Source: Chondrus crispus
Taxonomy: Eukaryota; Rhodophyta; Florideophyceae; Gigartinales; Gigartinaceae
Assembly (NCBI RefSeq): GCF_000350225.1
Contig: NW_005179299.1
Coordinates: forward strand, 1 to 64,000
Direction of reading: 5' to 3'
DNA: 64,000 bases
Shown: positions 11,405 through 19,859 of the stretch, one piece after another
Layout: every line of letters begins with the position of its first letter
How positions within the stretch are numbered: the first letter of the stretch is position 1
Program-made: the position numbers and the translations under genes
The notes under the pieces: generated by a model
What the model was told of the DNA's origin: nothing
The model's database searches: none
The model's input: the letters and a program-made list of their open reading frames with translations, nothing else

Positions 11405-12631
11405 ATGACTACGCCATTGCATGCCGCCGCTTTCGTCCGCAACGATCCTCGGGTGCCACTGCATCTCGCACCTACGTCCTTGTCTGTTGGCTTCCATTCC
11501 ATCCCCCTCATCCTTGTCTGCGTCGATTGCAAGAGCGGGTCCCCCAGCGCAAGGACCTTCAGCGACCACTTGCGCCACGTTCACAACATCCCTACTCCCC
11601 AGGCCGCACAGCGCTCTAGACTCGCAGAAGAAGCCCTCTCCTTCCACCGTACCTCTGTTTCCGATTCTCCGCTCCTTTCCGACTACCTGCAGGCTCCCCA
11701 ATTCCTCCCCGATCCGGCCATCACTCTTCCGATCAAGAGCCTCCCCCCGCTTCAAGGATTCACTTGCAAATTAGTCTACTTCTGTCCTCTTTGCAAGCTC
11801 TCCAAGGGCACCCCGAAACGGCTTCGGCAGCATATGAACTCCGTCCATCCGCCTGATGCACCCGGAAACCCCTCGCCGACCGAGGTTGATCAAATCATTG
11901 GCCGCGGTGCTGTTCGCGCCCAGTCTCTGTTTAGTGGTGCCAAGACCAAATACTTTCCCGTTACGGCCGAAGAGCCAATCGGGGAAATGGTCACCGTCTC
12001 CCAAGTCCCCGTCGGCATTCCTGACTCAGAAGAAGAAGATCTCATCCAATCCGCCCCGGTGTCGTCACCCCTCCCCATGGACACAACAACCGACTCAACT
12101 CTAGACCTCATCACTCCAGACCCCAACTCAACGTCTTATGAGCTCCACAAATGTGCCGCCGACGTACTGGCCCGTCTAACGTGTTCCAGTTCGGACCTGG
12201 CCCCGGGTCGACGATCTCATACCGAATTGGAGGAAAATGACGCAGACTCCGGCATCGCCCTCCGCAACACATTCCTGTCGATCACCGACTTTGATGAAGC
12301 CCTCGACGCTCTGCCTTTACGCCGTGAGAAGGCAGCTCAACTCACGGGTGCCGTCACGACGGAGGACGTTCAAGCAACTTTATCCACGGTTGCAACCTGC
12401 GTCCATCTATACTTTCAAAGTATCGCCAAGGTCGTCAGGGATGTCACGCATGGATTTTGTCAAGCGATAAACCTCCACGGCACTACGCCCTTCCGACGGG
12501 TTCAATCCGTGGCAAAACGAAGATATGCTAGTCATGTCGCCCGCCTCCTCTTCTTCACCCATCAGACACGGGACGCCGACTTTTCCCGTAATGAACAGAC
12601 TTACCGTCGCGATCGACGCCTTCTTTCATGA
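11405..12631 (+). CDS. N-terminal part of a large helicase protein: OrsD-like double zinc-finger region
   Basis: Two C2H2-like motifs are visible: CVDCK...FSDHLRHVH and, about 110 residues later, CPLCK...RLRQHMNSVH. This paired arrangement is that of the OrsD-type N-terminal region often found in fungal RecQ-like, telomere-linked helicase proteins. An acidic SEEED segment follows, then helical sequence. The frame is lost near 12585-12595 at a TTTTCCC run. Coding character continues in the +1 frame, so this and the next entry are one gene broken by a one-base difference. I prefer ATG 11405 because the sequence before it looks like a CT-rich leader; the frame is open to 11201. The OrsD assignment is from motif layout only. 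Confidence 0.65.
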   Translation: MTTPLHAAAFVRNDPRVPLHLAPTSLSVGFHSIPLILVCVDCKSGSPSARTFSDHLRHVHNIPTPQAAQRSRLAEEALSFHRTSVSDSPLLSDYLQAPQFLPDPAITLPIKSLPPLQGFTCKLVYFCPLCKLSKGTPKRLRQHMNSVHPPDAPGNPSPTEVDQIIGRGAVRAQSLFSGAKTKYFPVTAEEPIGEMVTVSQVPVGIPDSEEEDLIQSAPVSSPLPMDTTTDSTLDLITPDPNSTSYELHKCAADVLARLTCSSSDLAPGRRSHTELEENDADSGIALRNTFLSITDFDEALDALPLRREKAAQLTGAVTTEDVQATLSTVATCVHLYFQSIAKVVRDVTHGFCQAINLHGTTPFRRVQSVAKRRYASHVARLLFFTHQTRDADFSRNEQTYRRDRRLLS

Positions 12632-15600
12632 GCTCAATCGCACATCTCTCCACCAGACCCCAGGTGAAACTCTCTCCCACGCCTTACACAGTCGCCTTCA
12701 CGATGCCATGAAAAGCTTGCTCCTCGTCTGGCTCAGGCATGTCGACCTCCTCACCAACTTGGCCGTTCGTAATTTTGTTGTCGCGGCTACCGTCTTTGCA
12801 AGTTCCGCCCCACTCTTCGCCGAGACTTCCCCGACCCTCAGACTCGCCGAAGCCGGTGACATGAGTCACATTCTTGCCGCCCTCCAATACGCTGTTTCCG
12901 TGACAGCGATTCAAGAACTCCGCCGAGTCGCAGAAACGCCCCTTCCGGCCGCCCACCTCAACGAGAACCACCAAGATCCAGCTGCTGCCATCATCGCAAC
13001 CGTCGATCAAGATGCCAACACTGCCGCTACATTCATACGAAAAACTTTGGATGTCATCATGCGAATCATAAAACATGAGGAAGGTCCAATCTCTTTCGCC
13101 GTCTGTGCCATTCACAAGCAACACCCTTGTGGAATCATCAAATCTCACCACCTCTCCATGCCTCTTTTGGGGACGATCATCACAAACCAACACAAGACTT
13201 TCGACAAGTTCTTCTACGAACACTGTCTTCTGGGGGCCGAGCTTCCTCCTGATTTCCAACGACTCGTTTTATCTCTGAGTGACGACCCCACGAACCGCGC
13301 TCCTGGCTTTTCCTTTCTCTCCTCCCTCACTCACCACGCTTCCTGGTTGCAGGCCAACGTTGCCCATCTCCTCCATGCTCTAATGAATCCATCGTCCGAT
13401 TACCTCCATCGCACACCTTGCGTCCACCCCACATGTTCCTTTCCGCGCAGGGTTCCAACACAAGATGAGGCATCTGGTCTCGGCCCATCCCCTACCTCTA
13501 CTGCTTCCTCTGGCCAATACCGAGTAATTCAAGTCGCTGGTGTTCCAATGACGAAAACAGGAGTCTTGCAGTTTCTCGCTCATTGCCAAATCATCCAAGA
13601 CTCCCTACTTGCTATGATGCATTTTTCGTCCGGATCTCCCGGTCGAGCAACCGAGATATGCACTTATAGGCTACAAAATGGGGAGAACGACATCCGGAAC
13701 ATCTTCATCGGCCACCACTCCGAAATTTTGTTCAACTCTGGCTACTGCAAGTCAAGGGCCGCGCTCGGTTACAACCGCGTGGTGTACCGATTTCCCGACA
13801 AGCAAACTTCGTTCCGAATGATCTCATACTTGTCGGTCATTCGCCCCTTGGAATGCCAAATGGTCATAGCTCTCCATGGTGACGAAGCCATGAGAACCCA
13901 TTGGACATTCTTATTCGCCAACAACGGCCAACGTTTCTCACCGGCACGTGTCACAAAGGTCATGAGGACTGCCCTGCAATCCAGGAGCATTCACATCTCC
14001 TTCAAGGATTACAGGCAGTTCACCAGTGGAATGGTTCCGCTTATATGTCAGAATAAGCTCCACAGCAGCATGAATGACATATTGGCAGAACACACCACAG
14101 CCGGACACCAACAAGCTGCGCATACCTCCTCTATCGCCCACAAACACTACGGACGAACTACCTCGCTAATGCCCGACTGTCCCGCCGCCACGCTAACAAA
14201 GCACCGCCAATTCTCCCATGAATGGCACCGCCATCTGAAGCTGCCGTCATTTTATAGTGACCGCGCTTCTTCACAACCGCTCCTCCTCCAACATTCACAG
14301 CAACTCCAATCTCGAGTGACCTCGCTATCCCAACATGAGCCGCAGCCTGTCTTCCAGGTTCATCAACCGAAACCCCTCCTTCATGCTCTCAACGGAAGCA
14401 CAGCAAACGAACTGCAACAACTGCAGCCAAACCCCTCTGCTCTCAAATTCCCCAACAATTTCTCTGTAGGGTCCCACTCCAATCACAGTATTCGCCTCGA
14501 TAACCCCCCGAACCATATCCTCCCTCCCCTCGTCAGGCCTCTACTGTCCGCTCTCAAAAAGGCCACACGTTCTAAATCTGCGGAATTCATGTCTCAAACG
14601 CAGTTTGCTGTCACAGCCACTGTGTCCGCGTCGCAGAACAACTCCCTCGTACTGATGCCCACCGCATCAGGCAAGTCTACGGCAGTCCTTCTACCAGCTT
14701 TCATGGAAAAGAATATCAAGTCCACTATCGTAGTCGTTCCCCTCAAGGCCCTTGTATCGGAGTACATGAGGCGCGCGACAAACTTCGCCCTACTCGCATC
14801 ACATTGCGCGAGTGGACAAGGATCACTGGAATTTGCCGACCTCTACATCTTCACGGCCGAACAGTTGTCGCGGCCGTCTTTGAAAGAGCTGGTTGTTCGA
14901 CTTATGGATACTAACAGGCTCGCTCGAGTAGTCATTGATGAGGCTCATCTCACAGCCATGTGGCAACATTTCCGCCCTGAATTGAAGTTTTTGCGTCGAT
15001 CCCTTTCTATCATCCCAAAGTCAGTCCCTCTTGTACTCCTCAGTGCCACCGTCCCACCCTGCGGGAGAAGAATCATTCTAGAGCGCCACGGCATTAACAC
15101 AGCCTTCCTTTTCTCAATGCCTTCTCAAAGAAGGAATCTCGAGTTTGTTGTTCATACCTTCAGTGACGACTCTGACCCGGGCCTAAACACTCGCACTTCT
15201 GAAGGCTCCTTTGCCACCGCACAAGAAGTCATGAAGATGAATGCAGTAAGCTTTCTGCATCAGCACTTCCTCGATTGCACCAACGCCCCAAAGCCGTTGC
15301 CCAAAATATATAGAATCATCGCTTTCGCCCTGACCCGCCAAGAAACAACTTCTCTCCACAAAGCCCTGACGGCCTCATATGCACAAGGAAGTGTTGCCCA
15401 CTCCAATCAACGCATCGCAGTCGAGCCGCTCATATATCATGCCGGCCTCACTAAAGAAGCTCGCGAAAAGGCCCACAACGACTGGACAGCAAACGAAGAG
15501 CTCTACGACATCATAACAACCAAGGACCTCGTACCTTCAACTCTGTTCCGTATTATGGTTTGTACGTCCGCCTTCGGTACCGGAATAGATGTTCCAGATG

Positions 15601-17081
15601 TTCGAGCAACAGTTCATCTTGGCGCCGCAAGAAGCCTCGTCGACTTTGCACAGGAGAGTGGCCGGTCTGGACGCGACGGACACCACGCATTCGTCTTCGT
15701 CCTAAACTCAACCCAGTACAATAAGAGCTTCGAAACCTCCCTTCTCAAAAAGGGCAACATTGACGAAAATGATCTCGCAGTAACGAACCGAAACGAGATG
15801 ATGAATTGGGTCCTCAATACCACGGATTGCCGCAAAAATGCACTTTACACAGCCATGGATGGCCAAGTCTCTGGTGTCTGTCGCTTCGACAAGCACGCAG
15901 TCTGGTGCGATGTTTGCAGATCTATGTTCCCCTCCCAGCCAACTAATGCACCGCACACCCCTCAGAGTTCACAATTTCACACACCGGATATCTCTAGACC
16001 TTGGGATGCAAATTCGCAATCCCAGTCTCAGCAACATTCGCTTCCCACCACACCATCGCAATCGCAGTTGCCACCTCCACATCAAGATCAAAATCAAAAC
16101 CATCTCGAGCCTCAACGGCAAAACCAAATCGGAGCCACCACATCCACGCGGCACAACTTCGATGAAATGCTTCTCTTGCTTGAGCAATCCGCTCCAACCA
16201 ACCCCCCTCCAGCCCCTCCAGTTCGAAGAATCCTTAGCTTCTCCCCACAACAATCAAGTGAACGCTTGCTGCCTTCAGCATCACCTTCAATGCAGCAAGC
16301 ACCATTTCCAGTCCGTCCACGGTCACTTCCGACGGCGTCACCATCTTTGAAGCAAGTCCTTTCGGGCAAACGGCCCGCATCACTTCCACCATCGGGAAGA
16401 AATTCATTCAAGAGCTTACGAACTTCTCCCAGTATGGCGCGCCAAACCCAACCTAATGTTCTCACAAACCCTTTCCCTTCCCCGTCACCTCCCCTATCGT
16501 TGCCATTTAGTCACTTCCAGGCAATTGACACCGAATCCACGGTTCATTTAGTAACTCAATTCCCCTTCCTAACCAAGACGACGTGTCTCTTATGCCACGC
16601 TTCTCCCCGCCGTTCCGGTACGGAACATCCTCAGAATGACTGTCCATTCATGGAAAGAAGCTGCTATGCCTGTTTCTCTACGACCCATTTCGTCCCGTCT
16701 TGCCCCGTCCCAAGAAAAGTCCCTCTCAAGTGCTATGATTGCCGCCTCTCGCACTGCCTTGGCCAACCACTTCACCCCACATTCGGCCAATACGGTCGTT
16801 GCGATCTACGTCCTATGATATCACTCGCCTGGAACCTTTGGCAAATGAAGTCTTTCCAGCAACAGATCGCTGAAAACCTGTTCCCGTCCGAAATCCTTTG
16901 CCGCTTTAACTCCGTTCTCCGTGACCGCCCGGCCCGGGTCACTGAGAAGGACTTAGCCGTCATCTTCTCGGATGCATCCATAGAGTCCGCTGACGAGAAT
17001 AACGACGATATGCCTCTGACAATATGGCTCCCACTGGCTTGGGCCATACATCAAGGTCTTCTCCAACTGGACTGCCAGTAG
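12525..17081 (+). CDS. RecQ-family DNA helicase, main part of the same large protein
   Basis: RecQ helicases unwind DNA 3' to 5' using ATP. Motif I (PTASGKST) lies near residue 715, the DEAH box (VVIDEAHLTAMWQHFRPE, with the RecQ aromatic loop) near 804, LLSAT near 838, and motifs V-VI (FGTGIDVPDVRA, then QESGRSGRDG) near 1025-1050. A Cys/His-rich tail (about residues 1350-1425) has several CX2C pairs, as in telomere-linked helicase-like proteins. Residues about 490-545 carry YRQF and later AHTSSIAHKHYGR, loosely recalling the HxxR...H...Y end of tyrosine recombinases. Real coding probably begins near 12590, joined to the preceding frame. With that part the protein would be about 1,900 residues. 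It ends at TAG. It could be the gene of a mobile or subtelomeric element rather than a host repair gene. Confidence 0.85.
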   Translation: MLVMSPASSSSPIRHGTPTFPVMNRLTVAIDAFFHELNRTSLHQTPGETLSHALHSRLHDAMKSLLLVWLRHVDLLTNLAVRNFVVAATVFASSAPLFAETSPTLRLAEAGDMSHILAALQYAVSVTAIQELRRVAETPLPAAHLNENHQDPAAAIIATVDQDANTAATFIRKTLDVIMRIIKHEEGPISFAVCAIHKQHPCGIIKSHHLSMPLLGTIITNQHKTFDKFFYEHCLLGAELPPDFQRLVLSLSDDPTNRAPGFSFLSSLTHHASWLQANVAHLLHALMNPSSDYLHRTPCVHPTCSFPRRVPTQDEASGLGPSPTSTASSGQYRVIQVAGVPMTKTGVLQFLAHCQIIQDSLLAMMHFSSGSPGRATEICTYRLQNGENDIRNIFIGHHSEILFNSGYCKSRAALGYNRVVYRFPDKQTSFRMISYLSVIRPLECQMVIALHGDEAMRTHWTFLFANNGQRFSPARVTKVMRTALQSRSIHISFKDYRQFTSGMVPLICQNKLHSSMNDILAEHTTAGHQQAAHTSSIAHKHYGRTTSLMPDCPAATLTKHRQFSHEWHRHLKLPSFYSDRASSQPLLLQHSQQLQSRVTSLSQHEPQPVFQVHQPKPLLHALNGSTANELQQLQPNPSALKFPNNFSVGSHSNHSIRLDNPPNHILPPLVRPLLSALKKATRSKSAEFMSQTQFAVTATVSASQNNSLVLMPTASGKSTAVLLPAFMEKNIKSTIVVVPLKALVSEYMRRATNFALLASHCASGQGSLEFADLYIFTAEQLSRPSLKELVVRLMDTNRLARVVIDEAHLTAMWQHFRPELKFLRRSLSIIPKSVPLVLLSATVPPCGRRIILERHGINTAFLFSMPSQRRNLEFVVHTFSDDSDPGLNTRTSEGSFATAQEVMKMNAVSFLHQHFLDCTNAPKPLPKIYRIIAFALTRQETTSLHKALTASYAQGSVAHSNQRIAVEPLIYHAGLTKEAREKAHNDWTANEELYDIITTKDLVPSTLFRIMVCTSAFGTGIDVPDVRATVHLGAARSLVDFAQESGRSGRDGHHAFVFVLNSTQYNKSFETSLLKKGNIDENDLAVTNRNEMMNWVLNTTDCRKNALYTAMDGQVSGVCRFDKHAVWCDVCRSMFPSQPTNAPHTPQSSQFHTPDISRPWDANSQSQSQQHSLPTTPSQSQLPPPHQDQNQNHLEPQRQNQIGATTSTRHNFDEMLLLLEQSAPTNPPPAPPVRRILSFSPQQSSERLLPSASPSMQQAPFPVRPRSLPTASPSLKQVLSGKRPASLPPSGRNSFKSLRTSPSMARQTQPNVLTNPFPSPSPPLSLPFSHFQAIDTESTVHLVTQFPFLTKTTCLLCHASPRRSGTEHPQNDCPFMERSCYACFSTTHFVPSCPVPRKVPLKCYDCRLSHCLGQPLHPTFGQYGRCDLRPMISLAWNLWQMKSFQQQIAENLFPSEILCRFNSVLRDRPARVTEKDLAVIFSDASIESADENNDDMPLTIWLPLAWAIHQGLLQLDCQ

Positions 17082-17457
17082 TTTTCGATATCCACATACT
17101 GCAGTATTAGGACCACATTTTCAATAATCTCTCAACGATAGAAAGCTTCAATCTTCTCGAAAACGGAACCATTCACATGTCACAGCGATCCTCACATTTC
17201 CATGTGCCCGTGCGATCACTACCCGCCGTTTTTGTTGAATCATTCATTTATACATCTTCTACGTCGCGCCATATCCAACTGCTATGCTCACCAATTGTGC
17301 TGTGTTGCTGTTTCTCCACTACACAAACAACCCCACAAAATTTACACTTGTGCTTTCGTAACGGCCATCTACTACAGAAGTAGCTGAAACAGAAAAGAAA
17401 CATGGAAACGCACCGTTCAGACCCCTTGCAGGACGCGTCTTGCGAGTAGCCCTATCC
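17082..17457. other. 3' flank of the helicase gene, no gene seen
   Basis: No supported gene. It leads into the 26-bp minisatellite. Confidence 0.5.
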
Positions 17458-17803
17458 AAAGTATCATTCTCCCACCCTTCCAAAACGCATTGTTCTCGCG
17501 CCCCTCCAGACCGCATCATGGGCGCACCCCTCCCGAACGCATCATTCTCGCACCCCCTTTGAACGCGTCGTGGGCGCACCCCTCCCGAACGTATCATTCT
17601 GGCATCCCTCTAAAACGAATGATGAGCGCACCGCTATAGAACACATCACGAGCGCACCCCTCTCCAACGTAGCATTCTGGCACCCGTTCCAACGCATCCT
17701 TCTCGCACCCCCTCAGCTCGCATCCTAGACGCACCTCTCCAGAACGCATGGTGCGCGCATCCCTCCCCAACGCATCTCTGACACACCCGTCCAAAATGCG
17801 TCG
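17458..17803. repeat. 26-bp minisatellite, about 13 copies
   Basis: Units are nearly all 26 bp (two or three are 25), with a consensus near AACGCATCATTCTCGCACCC plus CTCCAG. Two subtypes, one with TCATTCTCGC and one with TCATGGGCGC, alternate strictly in the first four full units. The array therefore grew at least partly as a 52-bp dimer. The units abut without unique spacers, so it is not a CRISPR array. Confidence 0.85.
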
Positions 17804-17995
17804 TTAAGGCAACGATCATCGAAACCTGCATACGGCGCTTTTCAATTTCGCGCAGTAAATAACTTTGAAAGCTTTGATGTTCAGGACATAAATTACGCCG
17901 CCTTATTGTGTAACTCGTACATGCGCACTGCGACGCCGTCAGTGCAGTATATGGCCCTGCCACTAAATCTGCCTGCTGTAATTGCCCCACCCAGC

Positions 17996-18398
17996 ACGAT
18001 ACGTTTTGGGCATCTGACAATCTTGCCAGACGAGGGACATGGTACGTGGTAAAATATGAAGTTAATAATATTGCTCATGCGCCTCTAATCGCACACGGCT
18101 AAGACTAGATTTTGCGAACTGACATTTTATTGGCTGTGCGCCGCTGTCGGTAAACTTTTAGTCAGAAATTGCCAACAGCAATGTTGCAAATACAGCGCGT
18201 ATGGTGGTGCCGCCGTGTAAATCGGCCTAAAACGTATCGTCCCACCAGAAGACTGTCGCCGTTAAAACCGCCCGGCACGATACGTTTTGGGCCATATACC
18301 GTAGGCAGTACCAAAATCGCACATACGTCGAATCAGGCCTGGACGATACGTTTTTTGTCATTATGTATCGATCTTGACATGTGCCCAAAACGTATCGT
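17996..18398. repeat. Scattered inverted motif AAAACGTATCGT, five copies
   Basis: Copies at about 17996-18011 (inverse), 18229-18240, 18276-18292 (inverse), 18343-18354 (inverse) and 18382-18398. Most are extended with CCC on the A side (GCCCAAAACGTATCGT). Neighbouring copies face each other, for example 18343 and 18382, as ends of very small inverted-repeat elements would. They lie exactly where the SppA gene loses homology. Confidence 0.65.
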
Positions 18399-18474
18399 CC
18401 CGCGGGAACTGACGCCAAAACTAAACATAGTTCCAGTACAAAAATCTCCCTACTCCTAAATCCCAATCTCTATA

Positions 18475-19745
18475 TTATAAAAGGAAATATCTCCTAAAAC
18501 CCCGCACTTTGCGGATCAGCTCCACCAAGCTTTCACTTCCCAGCGTATTTCCGGTTACTGGCGATGAACCGTTTTTTCTGCTGGTAATCGCTCCCACAGC
18601 ACGGATGACGGCAATCTTTTTGCCGCCACCAATGCCTACCATTTTCTCGGTATTGCGTCGTACATACCTGTGGACATCGACTGAATTCAGTGGCTGCTTC
18701 ACCACCTCCTCCTCCTTGAAAGGGCCCTTCCCAAAGCGGATTTTGAGCTGATCCTCGACATCCGACTCGTAGCAGATACCCGTGATAAGACCTGCCTCTA
18801 CGTACTCATTCATTTCCCACGGGCTGCGATCGACAAAAGCAGCAAGCTCGCCCTCCGAGATTCCAATCGCTTCACAAACACTCTTCGTCCATGTATTGTG
18901 AGTCTCTCCCAACAAGGAATTAATCACTTCCCGTTGGGCAGGTGCCATATCACGCCTCGCAAGCTGATCTCCTGCACTCTTATACTTGCCAATGCGTTCC
19001 ACTTGCGGAGCCACGCCGATCTTTCCAGCACGCCCCCGACATACGAACTGCTCGCAGCAAAGCCACGCAACCCCAAACCGCCCTCCGGTGCGACATAGAG
19101 CGCGAAACCCATGCCAAGGAAAAATTCCTTGGGACCTCCCGTCTCCATAAACACAGTAATGCCCTTGCCTGACGCGCGGAAATAATCCAAATGGCGACGC
19201 ATCTCAAAGACTTTGGCCCATCCGCACGCCAGGGCATCGATTCGCAGGTGAAGATGTGCAATGCGGGGGTCATGCGCGCCGACTCTGAGGGCGTTGAGCA
19301 GGACAGGAAGGGTGAGTTCTGGCGGGCCAGAAAAAGGCAAGCCGGACGGAGAGTCGCTTTCAGACATGGCGCCGCCAATGCGTGCCGTGAGCACAGTGCC
19401 CTTCGACAGACGGCCTCTGACTTGGCGGAGCATGCGCCACGATGCACTGAAGCGACGTATGGGGGAGGGACGCTTGAACGGCATTGCGTGTAAGAGCGTG
19501 GGGAGTGGGGGTTGGTTGGGGAATTCGTCGGGCAGTTTGAAAGTGGAACCTGAGTCGGTTGCGGCCGGTTTTGTCACGTCGATCGTCGCGGTGGAAGCAG
19601 GTGGGGATGTCGAAACTGTTGGTGGTTCTTGCTGCGCGCTCATGGCAAAGCGAGCTGCCGGTTGTGGGCGGATTGGGGACAGCGGCACGATAAAGGTTGT
19701 TCGTGTGACGAGTGGGCCCGATGTTGGTACGAGAAAGGCGGACAT
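18475..19745 (-). pseudogene. sppA: Plastid-type SppA (protease IV, peptidase S49), frameshifted and C-terminally truncated
   Basis: SppA is a membrane-associated Ser-Lys peptidase; in phototrophs it works at the thylakoid. The ATG at 19745 opens a Ser/Thr/Pro-rich N-terminus suitable as a plastid transit peptide. The N-terminal SppA domain then follows: VLLNALRVGAHDPRI, FEMRRHLDYFRASGKGI, the GFAASSSYVGGVLE segment, and ERIGKYKSAGDQLARRDMA, whose YKS holds the catalytic Lys of the family. Between VLE and ERIGKY the frame changes at GGAAAGATC (about 19035); one A appears to be missing. Homology stops just after the beginning of the second domain (near 18480). The half carrying the nucleophilic Ser is absent, and I find no remnant further left. 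The copy cannot be a working Ser-Lys peptidase. Confidence 0.85.
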
Positions 19746-19859
19746 GGCGAGGGCTTCTGTCGCTTTTTCGGCGATGAAGTCTCTGAAACACTCTCGTACG
19801 CGGAATTGGCTACTCGGAGGGTGAGACAAGAGAGTGCTAAAGGAGGTTGTGAAGAACAA

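Noticed and set aside
12560..12610. Programmed frameshift in the helicase gene
   Set aside because: No classical slippery heptamer fits the needed +1 change. A one-base insertion in the T-run is simpler, so I list it only as a possibility.
17458..17803. CRISPR-like array
   Set aside because: 26-bp units abut directly with no unique spacers, in a eukaryotic setting.
18475..19745. Functional short-form SppA
   Set aside because: Short SppA proteins still contain the Ser half. Here that half is the part that is missing.
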